From Ceratotherium simum simum (taxonomy: Eukaryota; Chordata; Mammalia; Perissodactyla; Rhinocerotidae), in assembly GCF_000283155.1 (NCBI RefSeq), contig NW_004454216.1:6223439-6287438 (forward strand): a stretch of DNA of 64,000 nt, given 5' to 3'. This document shows positions 1 through 12,300 of the stretch, in pieces. The translations under genes were made by a program, and so were the position numbers. Positions within the stretch are counted from its first letter, which is position 1. Each line of letters opens with the position of its first letter. The notes beneath the pieces are model-generated. The model was not told the origin of the DNA and did not search any database. It saw nothing but the letters and a program-made list of their open reading frames with translations.

Positions 1-300
1 CATTCTTTTAAAAAAATCTTTTGGCCGCCTTGACGTTGGGAACTTCTCACTGCCCACATTTCTTTCCCGTCATTCTGGTCTCTTCCTCCTCCCCTCTCAT
101 CCTTATTTTCCCCTACCTTCAATTTGTTATTCATTTCTTATGCAGCACATTTTAACCCGACAAGAAGTGTTGTTCAGGCCCCACTCTCTGACCCCAACCA
201 GCTTACCAAGGTGTTTTCCTCAAAGGAGATGGTTCCGTTCGTATGAGGAACACTAAGGCCAACTTCAGATTTATACCTGAACACTTATGTTGCAGATGTG
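1..300. other. Unassigned unique sequence
   Basis: No gene or recognisable repeat is visible. About 58-120 is pyrimidine-rich. The stretch runs up to the target site of the first ERE SINE. Confidence 0.5.
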
Positions 301-581
301 AAAGAAATAATGGATAGGGGGCCGCCCCGTGGCTTAGTGGTTAAGTGCTCGTGCTCCACTACTGGCGGCCCTGGTTTGGATCCCGGGCGCGCACCGACGC
401 ACCGCTTCTCTGGCCATGCTGAGGCCGCATCCCACATACAGAAACTAGAAGGATGTGCAACTATGACATACAACTATCTACTGGGGCTTTGGGGAAAAAA
501 CGGGAAAAAAAGGAGGAGGATTGGCAATAGATGTTAGCTCAGGGCTGGTCTTCCTGACACAAAAAAAAGAAAGAATGGATA
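301..581 (+). mobile_element. ERE-type SINE with target-site duplication
   Basis: A tRNA-derived equine repetitive element on the plus strand, body about 317-565. The tRNA-like head has a pol III B-box-like stretch (GGTTTGGATCC, 373-383). It is followed by the typical ERE body (rich in CGCACCGACGCACCG), the AGAAGGATGTGCAACTATGA stretch and the TGTTAGCTCAGGGCTGGTCTTC tail region, ending in an A-rich tail. The flanks AAAGAAATAATGGATA (301-316) and AAAGAAAGAATGGATA (566-581) match at 15 of 16 positions and are the target-site duplication. Two open frames of 62 and 79 codons across it are by-products of its GC-rich sequence. The family is a strong sign of a perissodactyl genome. Confidence 0.95.
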
Positions 582-904
582 AATGAAATGTAAAGGCAAG
601 CTGAATTTTCTTCTCAGAGATGATGTGAATTAAAATTCTGCTGGCTATAGGGCAATACCTTTCTTATTCAACATTTTGTTATGAAATTTTTCAAACATAC
701 GGCAAAGTTGAAGAGTATTATTTTTTTGTCTACTATAGCCATTTTTGTTTTTCACAAGATCCTAAAGTAAGAATGTGTTTTATATGTGATTTAATACATC
801 TAAAAAATATTATTTACAGGTTGTTTATATCATCCTTAGAACTCAAATTTATTAAAATTTTTAGTTAACCAAGGTTTATAAATCCCATGTTTTGTTGCTT
901 TGTT
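582..904. other. Unassigned AT-rich sequence
   Basis: AT-rich DNA between an ERE and an L2 fragment. No coding or repeat signal recognised. Confidence 0.4.
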
Positions 905-1090
905 CATTTCTTCGTTCATTCATTCAAGAAAACTTTGTGAAGCTTCAACTATATTCCAGGTGTTCTGCCAGGTCTTAGGCTGACAAAGCTTAATAAGTAG
1001 AGTCTCTGTTCTGGAGGGCCCCTCAGTCCAGGAGAGAAGGGAGACACATTAAAGGAGAGATGATGACAGCACTGCACAGGGCATAATAAA
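905..1090 (-). mobile_element. L2 LINE fragment, 3' end, antisense
   Basis: Begins with TTCATTCATTCAAGAAAAC and continues through a diverged version of the L2 3' end read in reverse: the tract equivalent to 'caggcactgttctaggcgctggg', then the 'gggagacagacaat' equivalent. Heavily diverged, as expected for L2. The ends are approximate. Confidence 0.6.
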
Positions 1091-1834
1091 GGTACGCCCA
1101 GTGATGTAGTTTATATGTAATGCTCTGTTTTTGTTTTAAACGTAAATATTTATTGACTGGAACTGAAATTAGATAGGCTCTCTTCCCATATAAGGATCAC
1201 ACTACTGGTCTACTATTAGTAACTGATTTATCTACAATCTCTCCTACTTTTTCTTGGGGCTGATGGGATACAATTGTAAAACAGATAACCAAGATTAAGA
1301 ATTATTACTTAATTAGGCCACATAGAGTTGACTTTATGACGGTGGCCTCAATGGCAAAGTCAGTGTACTAAGTAGTGTGGCACTTATCATTTTGACCCAC
1401 GAATCTCAGACTTTGCTTTTCCATCCACGTACAAGGGCTAAAACTCTTGTTCTGTCTGTCATTGCAACCTGACTCTTATTTTCCCTCCTCCTCCTCCTTC
1501 TTCTTTTTAACCTGGGCAATAAAATTATCTTTTGGGAATGTTCTTGTGAACAATCTTAAACTATGCCAACACTTTTTCCTGTTCAGCCTCACATAATATA
1601 AAAACATTAGTGATGCCTGAGAAAAGACTTGGTAAAAGTGTACTTGGGATAGTGGTAAATGCTTTTGAAATTAGTTGACATTCTTTCCTTTTCAAAATTA
1701 AAAAAAAAAAAATCTCACCTTTCCTGTACCTTTAGAAGTATTCATTTGCCAAGACAACAGTCTCTGGTCAAAGTACATTGTAACTCTAATGAAATTTTGT
1801 GCTCCAGGGCGATAGCTATCATTGATTTCCACAA
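1091..1834. other. Unassigned sequence with short CCT tract
   Basis: No gene or confident repeat. A short CCT/CTT-rich tract lies at about 1484-1506 and an A12 run near 1700. A 71-codon open frame over part of this has no recognisable domain. Confidence 0.4.
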
Positions 1835-2055
1835 TCAAAGGCTAGGGAAGCCACTAGCCATATGTGGCTGTTGAGCACTTGGAATGTAGCTAGTTCAAAT
1901 GGAGATGTACTACAGGCATAAAATAAATGCTGGATTTTGAAGACTTGGTATGAAACAATAATGTAAGATATCTCAATAATTCTTATGTTCATTATATGGT
2001 AAAACGATAATATTTTAGATGTATTGGGTTAAATACAATATATTATAAAATTAAA
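1835..2055 (+). mobile_element. hAT-type DNA transposon fossil (non-autonomous)
   Basis: Contains AGCCATATGTGGCTGTTGAG followed by a close match to the known mammalian element that reads 'gagcacttgaaatgtggctag'. The match continues to the 'atattgggttaaataaaatata' equivalent near 2025-2045. It stops before the far terminal repeat, so the copy is truncated. I do not assign a family name. Family membership rests on recalled consensus sequence. Confidence 0.6.
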
Positions 2056-2394
2056 AAAAAAAAGTGCATGTACTGTGTACTTGTAGAAGACCCTTTACTA
2101 AGCACCTTGGAGACAGTGGATAAAATATACTCAATGGGTCTATAAACCACACTGTTTGAGAATAACCTGTTTGTCTCCAATCTAACCTCAGTACCTCCTG
2201 CTGTTCCACGAATGCGTGTGCATACACACAGGCACACACCTCTTTCATAAGCCACATTTTAAATTTAGTTGTTTATATTTATTTTGTTGAATTTCATTTT
2301 TAGCTTTTTGAGGAAGGAGCATGAAGTTCAGGGCACTGCATTGTGTGGAATATCACATTATGTAGTGGCAAGATTATTTGCTTGCACTAATGTT
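2056..2394. other. Unassigned sequence
   Basis: No recognised gene or repeat. Two overlapping antisense frames of about 70 codons (2043-2257) have no domain signature and are treated as chance. Confidence 0.4.
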
Positions 2395-2530
2395 GTTTAC
2401 ATGCTTGTCCCCCACCAGCCTGTGAAGTCTTGAAAAGCAGAAACTACGTCATATGTTTTTTTACCTTTTTCCCTCCCAAGTATAGTGTGTGGCGCACAGT
2501 GGGCACACAATACATGTTTCATTGATGCAC
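2395..2530 (+). mobile_element. L2 LINE fragment, 3' end
   Basis: Sense-strand L2 3' terminus. It shows CCTGTGAAGTCTTGAAAAGC, then a diverged form of the 'tagtgcctggcacatagtaggc' block (here AGTGTGTGGCGCACAGTGGG), and the 'ttgttgaatgaatg' end, here degraded. Confidence 0.65.
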
Positions 2531-3164
2531 AAAGATCAGATCAAGGGTAAATTCTTTCTTACAGAATGAGTCATTAGTGTCTTTAGAATCTCTCTCTGAA
2601 TAATTCAAAGTTAAAGCCAACTGTATAAAATCACATGATGGTATTATTCAGCATCTCTTACAAATCATTTATAATTGAATCCTTGCTTTTTCCATGACTT
2701 TCTCAGGCTATGAGAAACAGGAAATTTTTTAATTGTATTTTATTTATTTTTTATGTATTTAGTTTTCTAAACAATTATTTGCATAACATTAGCTATTTGA
2801 TACTTCTACTAAGGAAACTTTAAGGACTATGTAGGGTTTTTATTTTTTAACACAGGGCGTTCAGGAGAATAATGTATGGGAACTATATATAATGCAAGTA
2901 GGCTTTATAAATTGATAACCTTATTGATTACAGGTTATTTTCCAGTTCAAGCAAATGGAAGCACATATTTATGAACATTTGGAAACAAAGAAAGGTGATT
3001 AAATGGATTATGTAAATTTTTAAATAGAGTTGTTAGACTCTTAAGCCAAATGTATTGAGAGCTCTGGGTGTAAATTAGAAGAGCAAATATGCACTATGCT
3101 ATATTAGTAAGCAAGGTATAGTGGGGAATCATCAGAATGAGTTGGATTTGACTATACCCACAGA
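2531..3164. other. Unassigned AT-rich sequence
   Basis: AT-rich unique DNA with no recognised gene or repeat. Confidence 0.4.
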
Positions 3165-3207
3165 ATCTTATGGCTAGATGGGACCTTGGCTATCATTAGA
3201 TTTTGGG

Positions 3208-3465
3208 AGACAGTATGGTGTCGGGATTAAGCACATGAGCTCTAAACCAGACAGGCTGGGTTCACATCCCATTACTGCTATGCTATGTGATATCAGCCAA
3301 ATCACTTAACCTCTCTGTTTCTTCACCTAGAAAATGCGACTAAAAATAATCCCGGACTCTCATAGGGTCCTTATTAGGATTTAATGAGTTAATAAATGAA
3401 AAGTATTTAGAAGAGTGCCTGGCACATAGTAAGCACCTAAGCATTAGCTATCATGATAACCATCA
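3208..3465 (+). mobile_element. MIR SINE, nearly full length
   Basis: Follows the MIR consensus from the tRNA-like head (AGTATGGTGTCGGGATTAAG) through AATCACTTAACCTCTCTGTT in the core to AGTGCCTGGCACATAGTAAG near the 3' end. Confidence 0.85.
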
Positions 3466-3513
3466 CTATGTTATCCAGTTCAATTCCTCCCTTTAAAATA
3501 TAATTTTAAATTA

Positions 3514-3613
3514 NNNNNNNNNNNNNNNNNNNNNNNNNNNNNNNNNNNNNNNNNNNNNNNNNNNNNNNNNNNNNNNNNNNNNNNNNNNNNNNNNNNNNNN
3601 NNNNNNNNNNNNN
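3514..3613. other. Assembly gap (100 N)
   Basis: Exactly 100 undetermined bases, a common placeholder size for a gap of unknown length. The right flank (3614-3695) is almost pure TA-rich sequence, which probably caused the assembly break. Confidence 0.98.
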
Positions 3614-3695
3614 ATAATATATTTATATTATATACAAAATATATAATTATTTTATAGAAAATATATAATTATATATTTATATATTTTTTTTATAT
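3614..3695. repeat. AT-rich low-complexity tract
   Basis: Dominated by ATAT and TATA runs next to the gap. The true length of the tract is unknown because the gap cuts it. Confidence 0.85.
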
Positions 3696-3839
3696 GAAGA
3701 AATGGAAGCTGAAGATGGTTACATGACTTTTCCAGGGGACACAAACTACTTGTGGCGATGCTGGGACCAAATCCAGTTTTTAACTTCCTCTTTAGACTCT
3801 TTCTACAGGATGAAATTGCCCCATGGCATATCAACATAT

Positions 3840-5995
3840 GAAACAATTTAATTTAATAGCTTTATAGCTTCCAGAGTCTGATAGTCAATTAGGATTATTG
3901 TTTCACGTGAAGCTATGGTTAATTCAATACATGGGTCTCTAGTCCCAACAGGGAGAGTGTATCTTGAACTCCAGAAAGTACTGAGAATGTGCTACTTATT
4001 GTGCTTGGAATTTAGTAAAGTGTGCAGAGATGGAGAAAGTGTTGAGATGTTGTGCATTTTTTACTAAACCAAAATATTTGTTTTTCTTTTTTAAATTCAA
4101 CTAGCTAGTTGCTCTTTAGAAAAGGTGAATAGCCTTCATGGTCCTTTGCATTCCTTTTGACTCCTGCTAGGAGAAATCACGTACTGTCTTCTTATTCTGC
4201 TTGGGTTAAAACAAAATGAAATAAACAAAAAATACCTAGAACCATATTTATAAAAATCAGGACATACTAATGTCTAATTTGAATCACTCTGTCAAACTGT
4301 GAGGCTTGTGTGCTTTTTTTAAGTGACATTTTCCTTCATACATTTGAATAAAGCTTCAGAGAAACAATGGGCAATACTAGAAAAACAGAACTGTCAGGCT
4401 GAGCAGTAAGGGGCAAGATGGGTGCTGGTACCTTAGGCACACTAAGTTTATTTTAGAAAGGGTTTTCTCAAGACATGTGACCAAAAGGAGGGGTCTGTTA
4501 CATCCCCCTTCATGTATGTCTGTTCCCTCCTTATTAAGCAACCACTCTTGACAGGGGTAACACACTAGGATTGGTGGTTTACAATGAGAGTGGAGGGTCT
4601 GAGAGTTTTGGTTTCTTATTAGAATTTTCCCAGGTCAGTTTGCGTGTGTGGCTAGACAGTGCCTTCTAATTTCTGTCCTATAGGTTATCTACCCTTAAAA
4701 TAGCTAAAACTATATTGATCTCTGTTCTGAATATGACCGAAGGTTTAACTGACATTCTAAAAGATTTTCATGAATCAGGGGAAGATATAGTTGATCTGTA
4801 AGTTGTATATTGAAGTAATTAAGTTGTTTATTTTATTAACTGAAAACTGACTTTCAAAACTGAGTTTGTGCTTATATAGTAAAGTAGTTTTGTTTATGCA
4901 AAGGAACACTTTCTAATTTTTGAAGCATGGTAAAACACTAAACCATATAAAAAGAATGATTTTACAATTAATATACTTAATATACAGTTAACTATTGGTG
5001 CCCAAATGCAGGGTTTGAGTAGGTCAGATGCACTCATATTTTTCATTTTTACGTAAATTTTCTCTAGACTATTTAACCTCTATTGTGGTGTTCCTAAGTC
5101 CATCTAAATGACACACAGCCAAACTGTATAGAAACATTTTAAGGAGGGTAGCTATCTCAGTAGACAAGTGGAGTCTAGTTTTAAAAAATTGAGGGACAAG
5201 GAGAAGAGCCTGAAACTAGTTCTGTTTTCTGATATTTGTAATTCCATAGCTGCAAATATATCACTTATGGGAGAAAAAGCACCTGGGAGTCGGGAAAAGG
5301 GGCGGGGAGCACACGACGGGATGAGAAGTGTCATGCCAGCATTATTTTGGTTCTAGCACGTGAAAAAAAATTGGTTAGAGGTATCAGACAAAGAAAAACA
5401 GGTTTTTTTTTTCTTTTAAGGAAGATTTATTTAGAAGCATTGCTTATTTTTATTTTTCCCTCCTAATAAAAGAACAAGGGGTTTCTGCTATGGTTTCAGA
5501 CTCATGTTCTGTGAAATCTTGTCCTGCTTGTCGTGGACGCTCCTTATGGGATTTATTTCTGTTGTTGTAACACTATGTTGTATGTGCATTGCACCTGTTC
5601 ATACAGAGTACATTGTATTGTGATGTTTGTACAGATAGATGCTTCAAATAAGAAACCAATCTGCCTTCTTCTAGACTACTAGTCTATTAGTTACTTAATT
5701 AAACTTAATTCTGTTTTTGTCTGCAGTTTTGTGTATGGTCGTGATATATTTACTGAGCAATGATTTCTTCTTTGCAGTTATCAGTTTTGTCTGAGATCAG
5801 TTTTCCTATTGTATGGAGTCTGTTTCTTTCAGAGCCTCCTTTAAGACTGCTCTGACTTTAAAATCATTACTAGGCTTTTGTCAGAGCAGATTTGTTGACA
5901 CTCTTCTCACATTAAAACAATAAATTTAAAAGATTTCACCAATAAGCTCTGCATCTCACTATTTCCTGCTAATATGCAAAAAAATGTATTTATGA
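3840..5995. other. Unassigned unique sequence
   Basis: About 2.2 kb with no recognised gene or repeat apart from short homopolymer runs (for example T10 near 5402). Several 60-codon frames here lack any domain signal. Confidence 0.45.
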
Positions 5996-6185
5996 TAATT
6001 ACATGTACTGTGTTCCAGAGCTGGAACAATACATTCCTCATAATGGAGCATAAATAAAGAAGGTGGAGCCAGCTGCTCTTAAACTGTTTATTTGCAAGCA
6101 GTAATGATATAGAGAATATACCTTTTTCACTGTTAGTCTGGCAATACTGAACCTGTTGCTGCATTAGACGAGTTGCATTTTGCTG
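5996..6185. promoter_or_regulatory. Candidate conserved non-coding element
   Basis: Repeat-free, complex sequence just upstream of the CT tract. It holds a TEAD-like ACATTCCT, an E-box CAGCTG and a forkhead-like TGTTTATTTGC within about 70 bases (about 6030-6095). This clustering is only suggestive. Without alignment there is no proof of conservation or activity. Confidence 0.2.
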
Positions 6186-6235
6186 GATAGGGGAAGGAGG
6201 GCTGTCTGCTGTCTGGTAGGAGGGCTTTGTCTGTG

Positions 6236-6386
6236 CCTTTCTCTCTCTGTTTCTTTCTGTTTTTCTTTCTCTCTCTCTCTCCTCTTCTCTCTCTCTCCCA
6301 CTCGCTTGCTCTGTCTCTGTCTCTCTCTCCCTCTCTGCCCCCCCTCTCCCTCCCTCTCTCTTGCTCTCTCTCTCTCTTCCCGTCTC
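6236..6386 (+). repeat. CT-rich polypyrimidine tract
   Basis: About 150 bases of nearly pure pyrimidine on the plus strand, mostly CTCTCT with scattered G. The antisense 172-codon frame at 5907-6425 is largely an R/E repeat encoded by this tract and is not a gene. Confidence 0.95.
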
Positions 6387-6392
6387 TGTGGT

Positions 6393-9300
6393 TTGTAAGG
6401 TAGGTTGCAGTGTGTGTATATACACAACATCAAGAGCAGGAAAATGGACTCATTAGGGAGGCAGGCAGTCATTACCACTCACACTGTACTTCCAGGGAGA
6501 CACCGATTATGAGAAGAGAAACTCAGCGCTGGGGAAGAAGGTAGGGCAGACAACTTTCATAAAAAAAAAAAAAAAAATCCTGCTTCCTCAATCCCCCCTC
6601 TACCTATCATCTCCTTTAGCCCCCAATGCTTTTATTCTTTCTCCCTTGAATTTTAATTTCCAGATTTAAGTTTGACAGTGCTATTGCTAGCTTAAAATTT
6701 GGAACATCTATAGGAGGCCTATCCTCTACTATCTACTAATTTTCTTTCCACTTATTTAAGGGTGTGCCCTTGTGATTCAGTTTAATTACTTTAAAAATAA
6801 TTACAAACAAACCTATTTTTCTCACTAAAGTACCAAATAAATCAGTATCTCTCACTCTTCTATAACAGACCCCTCCGTATGTTTGTTAGTCTCTTTGCTT
6901 TTCTGGTCTGTTTATGCAATTCCATCTGTCTGTCTATATATCACGTTGTCCTTATTTATTGCTAACTGGGTTTTGTTAGTTATGTGCCAATGAGTTTTAG
7001 CTGCAGTGCCAGTGTGGGCATTGCTAAAGTGAGACTCTTGTTCTTTGTTTTACATTGAAGTTTAAAGTCCATATTTACAATTTAAATCCTTGAAGCAGGT
7101 TGAATACTTTTTGCCAGCATATTTATTTGATGGCATTGGCCATAGGTGAGTCGTAGTCAGTGAGGGTGGGTAAGCATCTAGTAATTATTTTTATCATCCC
7201 GAACTCTTCTATATTACATCTGGGGTGTGTATTTTGAAAAGAATAAGGTACTCTGTTTTGTAACTTTTATTTTGCAGATGGACTTTTACGTTTATAGGGA
7301 TATCACTGTGGTTAGTAAGAATGCAAAGTTTCTTAACAAGCAGTTTTTATCCTAGGACAGTTTCCTTTTAGTATGTTACTGTTTATTTATGCTTGGGGAG
7401 GGAGGGGTGAGGGCTGGCCATCTTTTTACAAAGTGGAAGCTATGAAGTCTATCAGGCCATCTTGTGCAACAACTGTAAGTATTCATTTAACATTTCGGGG
7501 ACTATAAATAATGTATTTGTTATTCCAAACATAGTTTTGAGGTGCTTTCTTTTTCTTTTATTATTTTTTTCTTTTTTATGCTGGGAAAAGTTGCATTTCA
7601 CAACTAGCTGACATTGTTGAAGAGCTTTCCCAGCACAGTGTTCTTCGAAATTCAAAGGAGTAGTTACATAGGTCCATTTGAAACGGACTCCTTAATGGAG
7701 TTTTACTTGGACTTGTCCGAAAGTAAAACTGCTATTCATTTGATAAAAATTAAGTCAGATAGTAAGATACACAAATGTTGGCAGCACATATATGAGCAAT
7801 GATAGAAAATGGATGCTGATCTATAGAGATCTTTGATAGTAACAATCACCTTTTTCATAATAAATTATTTATTTAATAGAAGTGGCAGACTTTTTTTTTT
7901 TTTTTTAATTCCATTAGGCCTCTCTGACAACACAAAGAAGTCCATAAAGCAATATTCTTAACCCACCTGGGACGCTAGAGCAGATTTCCAAACACATTCT
8001 CAAGGTTCAAACCTAGTAAAATGTTTATTAAAAATCCATTATTCCAAGAGGCTGGTGAACTGCTGCTGCTGAAAGTCTTTTTTTCCTTTCTTTTAAAAAA
8101 TTTATTCAGAGACTTTTAATTTGCTTATCTTGCCTAAACTGTCTTTGAGGCTGGCAAGGCCAGCTTTGACCAAGAGTAGTACAAATACTAAGTATACTCA
8201 GGTCCTGTCAGAGATTTTTTTTCCCTCTAAAGGTCTAAAGGGGAACTTTTGGGGGACTCTATTGAAAGTATATGTTAATACGGTACACAGGATATGGTGT
8301 TTCAAATGTGATTTCCTCCATTTCAGACTCTTGACCTAAAAATTGTTTTAAAGTTAATATGTCAAAAGTGTGCATGTCTCATGCACCTGTCATTTTCTAC
8401 ATTAGCATTGTGAGGACTATCTAAAATTCTACCATTTTCTTCAAAAGAAATCTTTCACATATGTCTTGATCAGCAATTCTTTTCTGTATACATGTATGGG
8501 TGAAGATATCTGTGTGCATATGTGTGCATTTATGTACATATTCTCGTACATGTATGGATAAAGAAATCACGGATTCTTTGCAGATATGACATTTAAAAAA
8601 TTTCTTGTTAGGCCTATTTATGTTAGCCAGAAGCAAACAAAAAATGGAGAGGCTTTTAAGAGAAGATGAAAATTTCTTTTAACCTTTTGGAAAGAATAAA
8701 AGAAAGTAAAAATTCAGTCATTTTTATGGTTGGCTTGATTTTTAGAATGTGTATATATTTTCTTTTGAATTATAATTCTTAGCCTTCATTAGATCAAAAA
8801 TATTTTTAGTATGAAAAATAATCTTGGTCTTTTCTGGAAGGGATTGTCACAATCTAAATACAGCAGGACATTGTACAATGTACATAAGCAAACTTAAAAC
8901 CAGTGTACTCTGCTGTATAGGGATTTGGAAAGCTGAAAGGCTTGCGTCACAGGAGGGCTATAGAGTGCCAGAAAAATCCATTCACCAGCCTTACTGGTTA
9001 TGGTGGACTCTTCCTATCAGCACATGAAATCTGCCTGTTGAGTGCCCTGAAGTCTTGGTCAGGTCACAGTGTGTTTCATTTTAATCTTGGAGCAGACAGT
9101 TATCTAATGCACTCACATGAGGAAGTGCTCTAAAGCACTTATTTCATGCTTTGCCATGCCCTGTAGCTAAAACAATTTGGTACTGAGTGACGTGTGTGAG
9201 CTTTTTAACTCCTATCCGATGAAAATCAGCTTTGGCTCCTCGAAAAGGACCAAAACAGTGGAATGCAAGACAGTATAATTCAAATGTTAAGCACATGTAG

Positions 9301-12300
9301 TTTAAACTTTTTTTTTTTTTTTAACTTAAGGAGAGAATCACTATGATTATTTTTAATATAAAGACTATATAATAACTTCCTGGATTTTTACTCATTAAGA
9401 TTTCAAAAGTTGTGGATACTTGTCTGCTTCACATTTTTCTCCAAAAGCCTACATTCATCAAAAGGATAGCAGCTGCATACTTTTCTCTGAAATGTGAACA
9501 AATAAATGGCATTCCTGTTTATTTATCTATTTTTGAATTTTAATGATTAGTCCTTGTGCTAATTAACAAATTCCCGTATTCATAAAATCTGGCACTTCGT
9601 AAATATCCAATTGTGTGATTATCTACACATGTTCTGGCTTTCTACAAATATAGAAATTATCAGTGGACGTGTTTGTGGACGTGTTTATGGACTTGCCCAA
9701 GCCTGAGTAGTGGCTGGTCATGCTGCCACATAGGAAACCAAGTTCAGACCCTGAGCAAATGTGTTGCCCCAGGGTCTGGCAAGGTGTGTGGAAGCAGCAT
9801 CTGGCTGATACTGCTAATAGTGATCCTTTCTGGCAAAGGAAGGACTGATGTTAACATTCTTTGAATGCCGCTAGCTCCAGCCTTCCTCAGTCCCAAGGGT
9901 GGCCTCTTTAGGTTTCAAAGTTGATAATGAGTATCAGAGCTGACTTGTTTTGGAGGCCACTTTAGAAATTTATTTTAACAAACTACATTTTTCAGTGGAA
10001 AATACACTTGACTGAACTTCTACAAAAGAAGTAAAATAGTATACCCATCCTAAGTTCCTTAACCAGTGAGGATCTAATTAGCATGAGAAGTTATAGTACT
10101 GAAAAGAAAGTCTAAGTATTTTCCTTCGTGTAGTTGTGTAACTATCGCAAGCAAATTATAGAAATCAGACATTACTGACATAGGAACAGCTCACCCTACA
10201 TCAGGGACAATAAACACCAGCAGTTGAGCAAGTGTGTACATGCAAGAGTTATTAAATTAGAAATCAACCCTTTTAAATGATTTTTTCATATTGTATAAGC
10301 CATTTTGGTTACCTTATACAATCCGTAGGAATTATATACAGTGCTCCTGGAGTCAGCACTGGCCATTTGATTTTTTGCTTCCAACTTTCAAATCACATAT
10401 AGGATTCCTAGGTATTTGGCAAAACTTGAAACTTGTAATTTTCTTGAAAACCTGTGTTTCATGCTTTTCCATTGCTTAAGTAATTTCTAGCATTTTACAC
10501 AATCCTTAGGGATTATAGCCAATGTCAAATAACTAGCAAAATCCTTTTAAGTCTTTACCAAAAACCCAAGGGCAATATCTATATCTTAGAATTCTAGAGA
10601 ATGCCTGAATTCATATGTTTTTCTGTAACATAGATATTATACATGTAATCCTCAAATAACATTGATGCCAGTTATGTTTAATGTATCAAAAATATATTCC
10701 TTGAACTCTTTTACTCCTAATTTCAGCATAAGCAAGCTTCTAAGGCTGTGGGAAGAAATAATGCCATCTATTATTACTATCATGTATGTAGTAACCACTA
10801 CAGCAGATGTTAGAAACAACAGTCAAGGGCCTAGAAGAAAAAAGTGCTTTTCTGCCACTCTAGCTGTTCAACTGTAATAATGAATAAGTGGCGTGCTATT
10901 TCTGCACTAAACTGTGGAAAAATTATGCTTGACTTTGGCTTCATAACCTCTCTTCTACTCCAGGATCAAGCCTTTTGGTGATTCTACAGTTCACTTGAAA
11001 GTAATCAGCTTGAGGACATGGAGCTTGCCTTTCTGGAATCTTTTGACACTCAACTGAAGCTCCAGCCTGGGGTGTTTTGTAGTTCAATTAACCAATGCAA
11101 CCTTATATAACTGCTTTAACTCAGGGAAAGCTAGCTACTGACTTCCAAGTGAGAATACTGAGACAAGGAGCAAGGGCTGAATTCGTTGACCCATCTAGTT
11201 ACCGGATGCAGACTGAAGATATTATTATTAATTTCTGAATATTCAGTCTTACCTTTGAAACTCTGATGGAAAGAGTGGTCATTATAACATAATGTCTTTA
11301 CCTTCTTGATTAGAAGTAATTTTTGGCACTGAATCCTCTGTTGTCTCAAGGTATGATGAATTTAACGTACATATATATATATACATATTATGCATGTAAA
11401 ATGTTAAGAATCTATTTTAAAACTTTCCATATTAAATAACTAATGTAAGGATTTGCATTCACTAAATATAAAACTGTTTAATGGAGTTTGGGGTTTTTGG
11501 AAATTAAAAAGATGTCCAATAAATTGAAACTAAAAAATGGCAATAATTATGGATCTTATAAATCTTACAAAATAATACTGTTATGTTCTTCGGATATTCT
11601 TAATCTAAACTTTTTTAAAAACCATGTTTGAATTTAAATTAGCTAAATTTTAAATCTCTCTAATGTTTAGAAGGCTTTAGTTTTTTACTAAATGAGCCTG
11701 GATATTTGCTATTTTTACCTTTCCTTTCAGAAATGTTCTCTGAATTGCTGTTGTAATCAAATTGTGATTTGTTGTTGGCAAATTCCTTTTATAGTATGAA
11801 CTTCTTTCCAGTAAATGAAATGCAACTGGAGAAAATTAAAATAATGTTGTCAGTTTGCTCAGGTACCAAATTAAAACTTAGTAAAAAACTATGAATGTTC
11901 TAGGCTATGTAATTTTTCTAGTAGATGTATGTACGTATGTGAAAACTGTATGGCTATTATTGTAAACAAACAAAAACATTTTATTTAGACACCAAGACAT
12001 TTAAACAGTGAGAATATGATCTCTTTTATTGTTTCAACAGGAAATAGGTAAATATAGTTGCAAGGGTGGCTTTATACTGTTGGGTTACTTTATTTGTTTG
12101 TTTTTAAATATTGGACACACTAAAATTCCTTTTGGCCCACTAAATGTACTCTGGGTCTGCACATATTTACTAATGGCTCCATCTTCTTGGCCGTTTGCAC
12201 CTATCACCTGGCTTTAGGTTGGGCAAAAAGAACTGCAATAGTTCTTACTTTTTCTAGCTTCTCAGATCAACAATGGCTTTATCCCCTCACCTCACCTCTA

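Larger units (their letters stand above)
3165..3835 (-). mobile_element. MIR-type SINE, antisense, split by a second MIR and a gap
   Basis: Three pieces appear to be one antisense MIR-class element: 3165-3200 (GGCTAGATGGGACCTTGGC), 3470-3500 (CCAGTTCAATTCCTCCC) and 3695-3830 (GAAATGGAAGCTGAAGATGG then GGTTACATGACTTTTCC). The second equals the 'atctagtccaatcccctcat' part and the third the 'gatgaggaaactgaggctca' part. A sense MIR (3208-3465) sits inside, and the AT-rich stretch with the N gap adds more spacing. That the pieces are one element is inferred from their order and orientation. Confidence 0.5.

Noticed and set aside
285..537. 62- and 79-codon frames on both strands
   Set aside because: They lie within the GC-rich ERE SINE and reflect its lack of stops, not a gene.
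5907..6478. 172- and 104-codon antisense frames rich in R and E
   Set aside because: They are translations of the CT/GA simple tract at 6236-6386. No non-repetitive domain remains once the tract is removed.
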